Under the pieces are notes generated by a model. That model saw only the letters and a list, made by a program, of their open reading frames with translations. It was not told the origin of the DNA and did no database searches. A DNA stretch of 64,000 bases, taken from Liolophura sinensis. Taxonomy: Eukaryota > Mollusca > Polyplacophora > Chitonida > Chitonidae. Shown piece after piece: positions 37,301-45,349 of the stretch (positions are counted from its first letter, which is position 1; every line of letters begins with the position of its first letter). The stretch covers positions 19,089,808 to 19,153,807 of the forward strand of contig NC_088301.1 in the NCBI RefSeq assembly GCF_032854445.1. The letters are read 5' to 3'. A program made the position numbers and the translations under genes.

Positions 37301-38188
37301 GTTGAATTGAAGCCTGGGTCATATAAACATCACACGTTCATGTGAGCTAGTGGGAGATATTTTTCTCTTCGAGTAAGTCACAGCAGCAACATCGAGAGGA
37401 CACGATTAGGAGTGGGCTTCCCTTGTGTTCCTGCTTGACACAGAACGCAGTTGTAGCGATGTTCAGGCTAAACTGAAAGGTGCAGCACCTCGACCAGGGC
37501 AGGTAACTGCCTCAAGTTTTTAAATGGAGCGTGCTCTGATACAATATTCTGCCCCACCTAATGTCAGAGCAATCTCAGACTACAACCAAAAGTGAAATAG
37601 CCGAACTCAGCACTCGGCAATTTTGTCGCACTGAAATTAGAATGGCCTCTCAAAATTGTTACATGGATTACACCAGTTTGACCAGTGGTGCTTATCCGGG
37701 CGACCACCAGTTCCCTACCATGTGACCAAGGGGGCTGGTCTCGGACTGCTGGTCGGATAATCCAAGATAGCTTTGATGTGCGTTCTTGCAATATTTTGTT
37801 TGGTCAGCGATGGCCTCAAACCAACATCAAAGTGGACGTCATTTAAAAACCTGATGCAGTAACCTGCCCTTGTCAAATATGTTGAGGCTGTCAGTACAAC
37901 TGCTCGCTTTCAGCTTCACCAAGGAATCTCGGACCCATGCCGCCTAGAAAATAACATATCGACGTTGTGTTCACAATACCCACTGCCACTACAGCTGCAT
38001 CACGTTTGAGGACATCCTTAGCCGAACAAAATTTTGCCAAACTTCTATCTGCTGGAGAAAGTTTCAATACATCAACAACAACACTAATGAAACATCATTG
38101 GCGACAGCCTAAATGAATTAAAGCAAATTCTCATGGAATGCGCACAAAAATTTTATATGTGCACAAATGTTATATATTTCCTCACCAT
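2420..38188 (-). CDS. LSM4: LSM4, U6 snRNA-associated Sm-like protein (spliced, 5 exons)
   Basis: LSm4 is a subunit of the LSm2-8 ring, which binds the U6 snRNA 3' end in the nucleus, and of the LSm1-7 ring, which promotes decapping and decay of mRNA in the cytoplasm. Joined exons give about 130 residues; human LSM4 has 139. Residues 2-15 are the N-terminal helix, 16-48 carry Sm motif 1 ([20 protein letters not shown]), and 49-85 carry Sm motif 2 with [15 protein letters not shown]. The rest is an arginine/glycine-rich RGG tail ending GKGRGD. Exon phases agree at every junction: 0, 0, 0, 1. The assignment is secure from near-identity to the animal family. Exon 1 would encode only the initiator Met, as in the human gene, and is the one uncertain part. 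The last intron is 30.7 kb. The gene is divergent from OGFOD1. Confidence 0.95.
3561..3632. repeat. 36-bp direct duplication
   Basis: Two adjacent copies of a unit containing CTCCCAACATATATATAAGT differ at a single base (GAGATC versus GAAATC). Confidence 0.9.
4265..5115. repeat. Minisatellite of AGTACCAA-type units with 76-bp higher-order repeat
   Basis: Basic units of about 16-20 bp such as AGTACCAAACCAACAAGAGC. Between about 4,550 and 4,800 a 76-bp block containing CCAATAAGAACATTACC recurs at exact 76-bp spacing. Edges are degenerate. Both strands have long open frames here because stop codons are rare in the unit. Confidence 0.92.
7723..8172. repeat. Minisatellite of 25-26 bp, C-rich on the plus strand
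   Basis: About 17 copies of a unit like AAAGGACGGACACCCCACCC plus TCCCC. The minus strand, which is the LSM4 sense strand, carries GGGGAGGGTGGGG runs with G-quadruplex potential. Open frames in this array are by-products. Confidence 0.93.
8440..8510 (+). repeat. Possible tRNA-like SINE head
   Basis: TAGTCATGGAAGTCACCCG followed by CATGGGTTCAATCCCATCC resembles A- and B-box spacing. The body downstream matches no other copy in the window. Confidence 0.35.
10474..10632. mobile_element. Foldback (MITE-like) element
   Basis: The left end GGGCCGATTTCACAAAG and the reverse complement of the right end, GGCTGATTCCACTAAG, form imperfect terminal inverted repeats about 160 bp apart. The ends resemble those at 11,900 and 18,376. 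Confidence 0.6.
11900..12118. mobile_element. Foldback (MITE-like) element
   Basis: The left end GGGCCAAATCCACAGTCATT and the reverse complement of the right end, GGAGCCAGTTCCACAGAGTC, pair imperfectly, and the match continues inward through TTTCTGAC. The element is about 220 bp with no coding capacity. Confidence 0.65.
12140..12190. repeat. Short tandem repeat
   Basis: TTTATTACTTGTGACTTTAT-type units repeated two to three times, with TTTATTACTTTATTACTT sub-repeats. Confidence 0.8.
13166..13488 (-). repeat. SINE family B copy with clear tRNA-like head
   Basis: On the minus strand the copy begins with a tRNA-like head (GCACAGTTGGTAGAGCATCC, then B-box-like GGGTCAATTCT). It continues through CTCGCTTGGCGTTCAGCATG, GGCTTACTTGCC-like sequence and AAAAGAGCGGTGGAAATCC, and ends in a tail rich in CACT. 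About 320 bp. Confidence 0.88.
13928..14283 (-). repeat. SINE family B copy, full length
   Basis: The plus strand starts with GAGTGAGTGAGTGAGTGACT and GGGGTTTAATGTCGTACTTA, passes through TAGTGCTGCTTCACTGAGAC and the CCAAGCGAGGAAGTTACAA block, and ends with the rear of the tRNA-like head. It is the second family B copy within 1.1 kb. Confidence 0.9.
15088..15288. mobile_element. Foldback element, second family
   Basis: The left end AATACTGTATTTCACCTAAA and the reverse complement of the right end, ATACTGCATTTCACCTAAAA, form inverted repeats about 200 bp apart. Related sequence occurs near 20,200-20,310 and 24,290-24,440. Confidence 0.6.
16131..16268 (-). repeat. SINE family A copy, degenerate
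   Basis: The family body is recognisable (CAGCATTATGGTTGGAGGAA and AACCATCCACAGATTGCTG on the plus strand), but the tail end is strongly diverged. Confidence 0.6.
16303..16660. repeat. Minisatellite of about 22 bp
   Basis: Units like CAGTATTAATACATCCACC followed by GTAA or CCAG, with some copies shortened or carrying GCATTACCAGTAA. About 16 copies. Confidence 0.92.
16899..17352. repeat. Minisatellite of 16 bp (GATGGATGGACAGAGA type)
   Basis: About 28 copies of a 16-bp unit with variants GACAGACAGACGGATG and GGACAGGCAGACGGAT. Because 16 is not a multiple of three and the unit lacks stop codons, frames stay open on both strands and give false proteins of up to about 200 residues. Confidence 0.95.
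18376..18505. mobile_element. Foldback (MITE-like) element, well preserved
   Basis: Left end GGGGCCCAGTTTCATGAAG; the right end reverse complemented is GGGGCCGGTTTCATGAAG. The interior also pairs: TTACTTAG and CTTAGCTAAG segments on opposite arms, each with a TTAAG/CTTAA core. The whole unit can fold into a long hairpin of about 130 nt. Confidence 0.75.
20910..20985. ncRNA. Near-perfect hairpin, 33-bp stem and 10-nt loop
   Basis: Left arm 20,910-20,942 and right arm 20,953-20,985 are reverse complements except at two positions, one of which would be a G-U pair when transcribed from the plus strand. The loop is GGTTAATAGT. Size and shape resemble a microRNA precursor or a very young foldback element. 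No known microRNA was recognised, so a functional RNA is only a possibility. Confidence 0.35.
22055..22189. mobile_element. Foldback element
   Basis: GCCACCCTTTCCAGACTAT at the left pairs with ATAGTCTGGAAAGGGCGG at the right, with about 100 bp between. It lies just beside the TA microsatellite. Confidence 0.6.
22260..22314. repeat. (TA)n microsatellite
   Basis: About 27 uninterrupted TA dinucleotides. Confidence 0.97.
24507..24656 (-). repeat. SINE family A copy, 5'-truncated
   Basis: Tail and body are present (TTACGCCATACTCCAGAATA on the plus strand). The tRNA-like head is missing. It lies in LSM4 intron 4 in the same orientation as LSM4. Confidence 0.8.
26413..26433. repeat. C-rich tract
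   Basis: A run of C with single T interruptions. The minus strand is G-rich. Confidence 0.8.
28111..28256 (-). repeat. SINE family A copy, 5'-truncated
   Basis: Tail TTTATTTATTTA, then GGTGTTTTACACCGCACTCA and the CCAGCATTATGGTGGGAGGA block on the plus strand. There is a small internal deletion before the ACCCATGACCATCTGCAGG block. Confidence 0.87.
28382..28507 (+). CDS. Unassigned Gly/Arg-rich terminal-exon-like segment
   Basis: A plausible acceptor (TTCTGTCTCGTCAG) opens a 42-codon phase-0 frame. The frame contains [20 protein letters not shown] and ends RAKVIQ at TAA (28,505-28,507). The stop overlaps an AATAAA hexamer at 28,503-28,508. The RG-rich end is typical of RNA-binding proteins, but I do not recognise a family and found no upstream exons. 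It could be chance, a pseudogene fragment, or the end of a gene nested antisense in the LSM4 intron. Confidence 0.2.
   Translation, partial: TLHLSAPVNQVNVSDQPRQAGAAGPVGGRGSRGLGRAKVIQ
29141..29288 (-). repeat. SINE family A copy, 5'-truncated
   Basis: The body is well preserved, including the AGGCAGAGCCTGGGTGAAAC and ACGACCATCCGCAGGTTGCT blocks. The tRNA-like head is absent. Confidence 0.87.
29681..29822 (-). repeat. SINE family A copy with expanded A/T tail
   Basis: Family body with the GGCAGCATTATGGTGGGAGG block. The tail side on the plus strand carries a T homopolymer of about 25 bases (29,701-29,725). The copy stops soon after the CCCACGACCA block. Confidence 0.8.
30191..30514 (-). repeat. 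SINE family B copy, nearly full length
   Basis: GAGTGAGTGAGTCCTTGGGG, TTGTTGCAGGACGGATTTCC and CCCAAGCGAGGAAGTTACAA on the plus strand, ending at CCAGGATTGACCCTGGATC. It belongs to the same family as the copies near 13.2 and 13.9 kb. Confidence 0.9.
31533..31766. mobile_element. Foldback element with internal 24-bp repeats
   Basis: The left end CTGTAAATCTTCAATCTC and the right end GGTTGAAGATGTACA are inverted copies. Inside, a 24-bp unit TCACATTTAGTGCCATTTTC plus CTAA occurs three times (31,621-31,690). The same family occurs at 60,319-60,553. Confidence 0.6.
31892..32150. repeat. Local direct duplication
   Basis: The block GTGTGAAAGATTATATGTTG followed by TTCATTATACAGTTGTACAT occurs at about 31,895 and again at about 32,098, with foldback-derived sequence between. 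Tandem or segmental duplication of roughly 200 bp is implied. Confidence 0.75.
32016..32095. mobile_element. Partial second copy of the 31.5-kb foldback element
   Basis: Repeats AATCACATTTAGTGCCATTT, AATAATGTGCATAATTTCCT and AAAGTGCTTATAAATTAGTA from the element at 31,533-31,766. Together with the repeated 31,892 and 32,096 blocks this shows a local duplication. Confidence 0.7.
32455..32572 (-). repeat. SINE family B head fragment
   Basis: CTGAGCGCCAAGCGAGGCCA, then TTTTTAAAGTCTTTGCTTTG and CAACCCGGTTTGATCCCAGG on the plus strand match the head half of family B. The tail half is absent. Confidence 0.6.
33159..33330 (-). CDS. LSM4: LSM4 exon 4 (Sm motif 2 and start of RGG tail)
   Basis: A 172-nt exon from [16 protein letters not shown] through the Sm2 strand pair and [11 protein letters not shown] into [18 protein letters not shown]. 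The acceptor is TGTCTAG and the donor is a consensus GTGAGT. It ends in phase 1, which fits the terminal exon 30.7 kb away. Confidence 0.97.
33866..34070 (-). repeat. SINE family A copy with head remnant
   Basis: Extends from the TTTATTTATT tail through the body to GCTGGACTTGAACTCACAGC and GGTGAGAGGCTC on the plus strand, so it keeps the tRNA B-box part of the head. Confidence 0.87.
35701..35970 (-). repeat. SINE family A copy, nearly full length
   Basis: The most complete copy in the window, about 270 bp. On the minus strand it runs from a tRNA-like head with an A-box-like GACCCAGAGGCC and B-box GCAAGTTCAAGTCC into the conserved body and an AAATAAATAAAT tail. It lies in LSM4 intron 3 in the LSM4 sense orientation. 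Confidence 0.9.
36296..36394 (-). CDS. LSM4: LSM4 exon 3 (Sm motif 1)
   Basis: A 99-nt, 33-codon exon from LVELKNGE to EVICTSR. It carries the Sm1 motif, including the [11 protein letters not shown] segment that lines the RNA-binding pore. The acceptor is TTTTCAG and the donor GTAAGA, and both boundaries are phase 0. Confidence 0.97.
36753..36794 (-). CDS. LSM4: LSM4 exon 2
   Basis: A 42-nt phase-0 exon coding [14 protein letters not shown], the conserved N-terminal helix of LSm4. It is bounded by acceptor TTTGCAG and donor GTAAAT. The helix precedes the Sm fold in the ring. Confidence 0.93.
36879..37110 (+). mobile_element. 232-bp Tc1/mariner-type element with transposase N-terminal remnant
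   Basis: The ends form an inverted repeat of about 29 bp: the left begins CAGGGTGTCCCTGAAGTCG and the right, reverse complemented, begins CAGGGTGTCCCAGAAGTCA. Both ends abut TA dinucleotides, the target duplication expected of the Tc1/mariner superfamily. Inside is a short open frame resembling the helix-turn-helix start of a transposase, with the catalytic region missing. It is therefore an internally deleted, non-autonomous copy. Confidence 0.85.
36978..37094 (+). pseudogene. Truncated transposase N-terminus (38 aa)
   Basis: The frame [20 protein letters not shown] continues [14 protein letters not shown] and then runs into the right inverted repeat, where it stops. It resembles the N-terminal helix-turn-helix module found on arthropod and mollusc mariner-like and DUF4817-type transposases. 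The rest of the transposase is deleted, so it is not expected to move DNA by itself. Confidence 0.7.
38186..38188 (-). CDS. LSM4: LSM4 candidate exon 1 (initiator ATG only)
   Basis: On the minus strand this ATG is followed at once by GTGAGG, a good splice donor, so the coding part of the exon would be just the Met codon. That matches the phase-0 start of exon 2 (Leu-Pro-Leu-Ser) and the human gene structure. A competing ATG followed by GTAGGG lies at 37,719-37,721 but is a weaker donor. The choice rests on donor strength and position next to the divergent promoter. Confidence 0.45.
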
Positions 38189-38718
38189 CACTGGAAATTT
38201 GTTTCAAATCTTTGAGCGGTATGCAAACACACAATATTCGACACTTCGCTTTCGATTCAGCTTGTCGAAAACAAAACGCACGTGTAGGTTGTTGGTAGTC
38301 GTTATTTGCCTTTCAAAAATCGGGATCTAGCTACTATACGGTAGAATTTGTTTGATTCACAATAAACTAGTAACTCAAACTTTCAAACAAGAGGAAATAA
38401 TTGAAATATTTAAGCGGGATTCTGTTTAAAGTATTACTATATTTTGGAAATTAATTCCAAAATCACGCATAAGATAGATATAACATAATAATACCAAATT
38501 CCTTCCAGCCACTTTAGAATCAAGTGCAGTTTTTCTATAGAACAGAGTGCGACATCCGAAAACAAGTCGTTTACGTACCCACGTGGTTCGAGACATTGGT
38601 AAACAGTCATGAAAAACATCTGATGATTTATATTTATGTTGTATTTACGCATTTCCTTTTATTGTGGATTTATCAGCGGTTTTTGAGAACGTGAGGAAGT
38701 GAGGTGTATGAAGTCAGT
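38189..38718. promoter_or_regulatory. Probable bidirectional LSM4/OGFOD1 promoter region
   Basis: About 530 bp lies between the candidate LSM4 ATG on the minus strand and the OGFOD1 ATG on the plus strand. No clear TATA box or named factor site was seen. The promoter role is inferred from the head-to-head arrangement; transcription starts are unknown. Confidence 0.45.
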
Positions 38719-38959
38719 ATGAGTTCAAAGAGACCAAGTAGCACCTCGGATGACCACGCCTGTGTAAAACAATCGAAGTCGACACCTACAGATCATATAG
38801 TTGAGAAGGGCGGGGACTGTCATGCAGTGGACGAAAACGAAACCGCTTCAGATGTGTCGAATGGTTATCTTAATCCTGTTTTTGGAGGCGAGGGCTTTAA
38901 AGACTGTCTTGTTGAAAGATACCGGAAAAATGATGGCGCAAACGATGGCTCGTGGACAG
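38719..38959 (+). CDS. OGFOD1: OGFOD1 exon 1
   Basis: Codes residues 1-80 plus one base, from [20 protein letters not shown] to NDGSWT. The donor GTGAGA follows ACAG. The lysine- and acid-rich N-terminus is variable in the family; the KRP start and a following basic stretch suit nuclear localisation. Confidence 0.9.
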
Positions 38960-41900
38960 GTGAGATCAGCTGTCACCTGATACATATAGCATGCATGCAT
39001 TTTATATTAACTGCATAAAAATATACACTTGAACACTGGGTACTTGCATTTGCAGCCATCTATCACTTGCTGTGTTTGTATGCTGTGTGTATAGTTTACA
39101 TTATAGTCTAATGTCTGCAGTTTTTTCTCACCGTTTTCACGTATTTTTTTCTTTTGTAGTCCTGTATAGTAAACATGCAGGATAGCAGCTGGATATTGCA
39201 GGCATGATGCATTCTTATGAGTTGGTTCATTCAGCTCCAGCATCCTCTTATATGGCCCTTTGTTCTTATCCACTTCCCAGCATAGTCATCTGACAATAGT
39301 GACAGGATGGCTTTTCATGCCCATGCTTCATACAATCAGCCTACTTTCTAAAAGTCATGGCGTAGTCCATATAAATATAATTGGGGACGCATCTGCATAC
39401 CATAGTTCATTTAGATGCATGTAACTTTTCTGCTCTCAGTTTGCATTGAAAGTCAGTAAATGAAAGTCATTGCAGTTCAGCAAATGTGTGAAATGTGCAG
39501 ACTGACACCTTCATTTTGTCTCAGCTGCCACAGTACAAATTATTCTATACCATACTAGCTCAGGGTATAATTATTAAGTAATATCTCATCAGAATGTACA
39601 CTGGCAGCCATTTCATCTGCATGTGTTGACCGCAAACATTACAGTATTCCTTGCCTCTTGAATAATGGACCTTACCAAAAGTTACAAGTATCTTTTTTCA
39701 TGTCCTGGTCATACATGGCTGATGCACTGAGTTGATGGCAGCTTGATATTAAAAAGAAGGTCAGGTACATACAGTATGTGCCTGTTCATTTGCATAAACC
39801 AGGCCACCATCATTTAAGTGTAAATTATTTGGTACTGCATTATTCACCAATCAAATTTATAGTGGCCTAAATATATAAAACAAGATATAACAACATTTCT
39901 GTTTTTTAGACTCTGGTGTTACACTTCACAGTGTGCCTTTTAAGTGCTGTGAACTGAAGAATTTCATTGAGGAAGATGGGTATTTGAAACGATTAAAACA
40001 GGACCTGGAAAGCCTAAAATTCTTCCCAAAGAACAATGATTTGTACAAATTCCACCAGGTCAGTCAGTTTTAGTTTAATAATTGTTATCTACATGTATAT
40101 GCATGTATGATGACATGTAAACATGATCACTATTGTTTCAAAACTGTTTTGTCCATTTCTGGAGCGGTAGATCCAGGGTCAGTCCTGGGTCAAGTTACAC
40201 CTAAGTTGTAACTTTCTCACTTGGCGTTCAACATGAAGGCGATAGTGCAATGACTGGTTGACTCGTATAAGTATAATGGCTCGGGCGGGGTGGCTTACTT
40301 GCCTTCTGTAAGGCATCTCAGTAAAGTAGCACTAGGTAAAAGAGCGGTGGAAGTCCGTCCTGCAGCAAGGAGGACACTTGCACTCTAAGGATTCCTTAAT
40401 CGTCATATGACTGAAAAATTGTTAAGTACGACGTTAAACCCCAAGCACTCACTCAAAACTGTTTGTATAAAGTTTAAGGTACTGCTGTATGTAATTGCTG
40501 GATATTTATTGAGCTTTACTCTAAAATGTGCACCGGATGACTGTCACAAAATCACATGCATTTGTTTTATTATGGCTAAGCTGTATGGTATATTATGTAA
40601 AATTTGCCCATTAAATGCATTTTTACTGGCAAATAAATGCCATGAAATCTTAATTTTGGCGCTGAAACAGTTTTCCAGTAGGAAATCGTCATACCTTCCA
40701 AGCAATCCTGAAAAACACCTTCTGAGGATGTTGGACCTCACAGAGCAGTGCAAAATGTGAAAGTTAGTCATGGGTGAATTTTTAAATCATTTACTGTACA
40801 TTGTAAAATTTGGACACAGGCATTGAATCTTAAACAGAATCAAAGACAAAAGCTTGTCAGCTCGACAACAACTTGTCAGCTTGACAACAGCTTAAGATCA
40901 ATGTATAATTAAATCTAAAACAATCAGATTTAACCGAGCCTGTCCTGGTGGCATGTACTTATTTTATGTTTATATTAATAATATAGTTTTGCTGCTTAGA
41001 CTCTATGCTGCCATTTTAAGAAGGCATAAATGTAAGTGTGCTTTCTGTATATCATTTGATATACATTTATTGAGCTGATGTATTGGTTTGCAGAGTGATG
41101 ACTTGAAGACTGTCAGTCACCAGTCAATTCAACACCTCAGGTATGAATTTTTGAATAGGCGTAGTTTCAATAATGTACCGGTATTGAGGGCTATACTCTT
41201 ACTGTGATGTGGGTACAGTCCCAGAACGTGACAGTGAATTCTCAGGATTCTTCCGCCCCACCGGGGCTTGATGAAAATAATTGTCATCAGTGCTCATATG
41301 GCTACTGAAGCCTGACTTGGCTTGTTCACATGCTTTAAGGGCTGACAACTATCATTACAGCTATTAAGACTTTGGTCAGTGATGTCACAAGTTTGAATCC
41401 AGCTCTCGCTGTTCAAGCTGTGGCCTTAAGGAAAGAGGTTTTTTGTGTAGCTGGTGAGTTTCGGTTGTCTATTGCCAGCGGATCATTTTCTTCCACCCAT
41501 AAACCTGACCATCCATCATGTAAGCAAAACATCGTTGAGCACTGCATTAAACGCGAATCAATCAACCAGTCATTCATTAATGAGGCCACAAAGGCCTCAA
41601 AAGTTGATCACTGTTATTTCTGTTATCGTGTTATTTCTGGTATTTCTGTTATTGTGTTATTTCGCCTTTCTTATTCAGAAATAAACAATGGCAAAGGGCA
41701 CCTCAGAAGTGGATTACTGTTATTTCTGTTGTGTTATTTCGCCTTTCTCATTCAGAAATAAACAATGGCAAGTTGGTCATAGTTATTTCTGTTATCGTGG
41801 TATTTCACCTTTATCATTCAGCACCTCAAGAGTTGATAACTGTTATTTCTGTTATCGGGTTATTTCACCTTTCTCATTCGGAAATAAACAATGGCATAGG

Positions 41901-44900
41901 GCACCTCAAAAGTTGGTCACAGTTATTTCTGTTATCGTGGTATTTCACCTTTCTCATTCGGCATCTCAGAAGTTGATCACTGTTATTTCCGTTATCGTGT
42001 CGTTTCAGTTTTCTCATTCAGAAATAAACAATGGCATAGAGCACCTCAAAAGTTGATTGCTATTATATCTGTTATCGTGTTATTTTACTTTTCTCATTTG
42101 GAAATAAACAATGGCATGCATCACAAGTTGACCACTGTTATTTCTGTTTTTGCGTATGTAGGAGCTGGAAACATTTTTGTTACAGTAGTGAAAGTTGTTC
42201 GCCAGAAACATATATGTATTCTATGAATTTGTAAATACCTTCTTTTATCAGGAAAATATTATTCACCGATTTCCGAGCTTGGTTAATCTCTGTGACAGAC
42301 ATTCTTCTCGATGATACAGTGGACATGTCCTGTTCCTTGTACAGATCAACAGGTTTGTGTGTTTGGTTAGGCAGCATCCCCGTGTATCCATTTCTGTTCG
42401 TTCAGCAAACTAAAAATGCCCAGTCAGATCAGCCATTCCTTGCTTAAACGGAATACTGCCACAGCGTTATTTGGATCATTTTTCTCTCTCTTGTCTGAAG
42501 CAGTATTCATTCTTTTGGGAGATGGCCTTAGAAAAACATCCATTGAAAACTTCTGGAGAAGTTCTATGCAGGTTTTGAGAGCATGTATGACAAAGGAAGC
42601 TGTGGGCTCAATGTACACAATATTGCATCACTGCATCACAATAATGCATCACTCCTTAAGTCTTCACATGGCACAGGGTGTGTTATGAAGCAAATAATGG
42701 AAGTGAAAGAAGCTCGAGCTTTTCTCAGGATGTCAGGTATGGTTTGAGATGTAACATCAAAGAGGTTATCATGCACCCAGGAAGTAGTGAACTGTATTCT
42801 TGTTGGAAAGCTTTATCCCGTACCACAGGGATTTTGTGAAACACTGGTGGTAAGACAATTTGACAAGGACTACTTGAAAAATGCAAGTAGGATTATTGTG
42901 AAAGGACAAAAACTGTATTCATCTGAATATTCTAGGATGTCCAGAAGAACATGTAATATTGTTCTGTTAACAAAGGTATTGTAGCTGTTAAACACTTCCT
43001 TGTGGACACAAAAGTTTGGCGTGTTTTTGCTTACATTCAAGAATTCCAAAAAACAAACTTTTGGTCTCACTTGTCAGCTGGAAAACATCTTACTGGTGTG
43101 AAGTCGACAACAGAGTTCAGTGTTGTTCCTGTAGAGGACTTGGTGGAGACATTAGTGTATATTCCACACCCGCAGTTAGACGTGGGACTGGTTGCAAGAC
43201 GTCCCAACAAGCATGGCCATGCTTTATTTAAATAGTTTATCATGCAGGTGAATGACCATTCAGGACATGTAACATTTTCCAGGGACTTCCACCCACACTC
43301 TGATGCCCTTGTCAGTTTGAGAGGTTGTTGATATTGGATAATTTCAAGCCAATTCCTTATCTTGCTTGGCACAGTACATGTTGCAGTAATATCTCAAAAT
43401 CCATAAATAAACGAAATTACACCTCTATTCTGTATATTTTATGTATGCAAGGCTTTCCCATTTCATGGTGTAAGACATGTCTGAACAGTGAGGAATTCTT
43501 AATTCACAGATGTAGTTTTCTCTGAAAGCTTGGTGTCTTAAACTTGTATGTCACTGTCGGACTGTTCAGCAAAAGTTCATCATCAAAGATAATGGAAATG
43601 GCATGAATTTCAGTTCATGAGAAACTTGCTCTACCTGTCATGAAAGTTCAGCATGATTTCATTAACTGGAATAATGCAGATTTCCTCAACTTTTAAGGTT
43701 ACAGCACTGTTATTTTCCATGGCATTAAAGTTCAACAAATAATTTTTATCTTATCAGAGATTTTAATGAATTTTAACTGATGTCAATATTGTTCATACTT
43801 ATTCATGAAGAGTTCTGAAAGCCTGATTATAAGCGTTCTTATGGTTCACGAAGTTTCATCAAATTTCCCTAATGTAGTTCCTAATAATTCTCCTGAATAT
43901 AAAATGTTCATCATCTGTTCATGAATTCTCCTACTGAATATTTCATGAATCACAGTTCATGAACAATTGTGGTGAACAAATGATGAGTAATCATGAACCA
44001 ATATGAACATTTCATGAATGTTCATCAAGTGATGAACTTGGCTTCAAAGGGGTTCAGACCCATACAGTCTATCTGCAGCCATATTTATGTTATAACCAGC
44101 CTTTAACCAAAGCTACACAGAGATCCCTTGTCCATACGTTACAATAAATGAATTTTAGTTTTAGAAGTTTTAGATTTAAGTGTACATTTTCAAAAGACTT
44201 ATGGGCTTATATTATGTTTTCTGTAGGTCTTGAGCAATTTAAACATTTTCAGTAGCATTACACAAATACATCCCTATGTGTCATAACATAACAGTTACTG
44301 CTTTATGGCACATGTGTAAAAAAACCTTGCGCTGGGTTAACACCGACGTACAGCAAACAAAGAATAAAAGAGTGCAGAAGTCCAGCGAAGGATTGCATGT
44401 TGTGCATTTGGCCACCAGTGATGATGATGGTCTCTTTGATGATAAAGTGGACATTGAAAATATTCAGTGTAAATTGAATATTGATGTCATCACTGCCATC
44501 AGATAATTTGATAGCCTGATGGTTTTCTCCTAAAGCTCGTTTGTCAAGGAATTTTTCATGCACTGTGCTTTCATAGGCCTGCCAGCAGCCTGCGTATGGT
44601 TGTGGGTTTCACCCAGGATCTGCCTGGTTTCCTCCCACCATGATGCTGGCCACTGTCGTATAAATGAAATATTCTTGAGTACGGCGTAAAACACCAAACA
44701 AAAAAATAAATAAATAAATAAATCATTATCCTGTGATGCCATTGCTTACTATGCATTTCTGAGTTCAAGTCCAGTTCATTCTGGCTCCCTCTCTGGCCTT
44801 ATGTGGGAAGGTCTGTCAGCAACCTGCGGATGGTCGTGGGTTTCTCCCGTGCTTTCCCGGTTTCCTCCCACCATAATGCTGGCCGCTGTCATGTAAGTGA

Positions 44901-45318
44901 AATATTCTTGAGTACGGCGTAAAACACCAATGAAATAAATAAATAACTATGCGTTTCATTCGATCAGATACCCTACTGTGTCACGACGATGAATTAGAGG
45001 GGCGGAGAATAGCATTTATATTTTACCTGGTACCCCCGTGGACACCGGAGGATGGGGGAAGTCTAGACTTGTTTGGTGTAGATGGTAAGGTCTTACATGA
45101 GTTTTTATCTAAAAAAAAACATCGTCAAGTTAAAGCACATTACATGTAGCTTGGTTTTATAGTGACAGTTTCACATTTATCTGGTTGTTTTGTTAAGGCT
45201 GTATGACACAATGACAGGAGTGGAATGAAGCTATGACATGTCTGCTTCCTAAGCTGCGTTCTGGCGATGCTGTTTATTTTTTGTTTGATAAATGACTCTA
45301 GCTCTAATTGTTAGTGTT

Positions 45319-45349
<31 letters not shown>

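Larger units (their letters stand above)
36795..38185 (-). other. LSM4: LSM4 intron 1 (if exon 1 is correct)
   Basis: It contains the 232-bp Tc1/mariner-type element at 36,879-37,110. The remaining sequence, 37,111-38,185, shows no recognisable coding or repeat signal. Its extent depends on the exon 1 call. Confidence 0.45.
42353..44967 (+). other. OGFOD1: OGFOD1 intron 4
   Basis: Holds the decayed transposase-like segment (42,787-43,235), a stretch rich in the palindrome TTCATGAA (43,600-44,030), and two tandem SINEs at its 3' end. The region 44,040-44,560 shows no recognisable feature. Confidence 0.8.

Noticed and set aside
41372-42056. Open frames of 76-129 residues with [11 protein letters not shown] repeats
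   Set aside because: Run through a SINE and then the alternating minisatellite in OGFOD1 intron 3.
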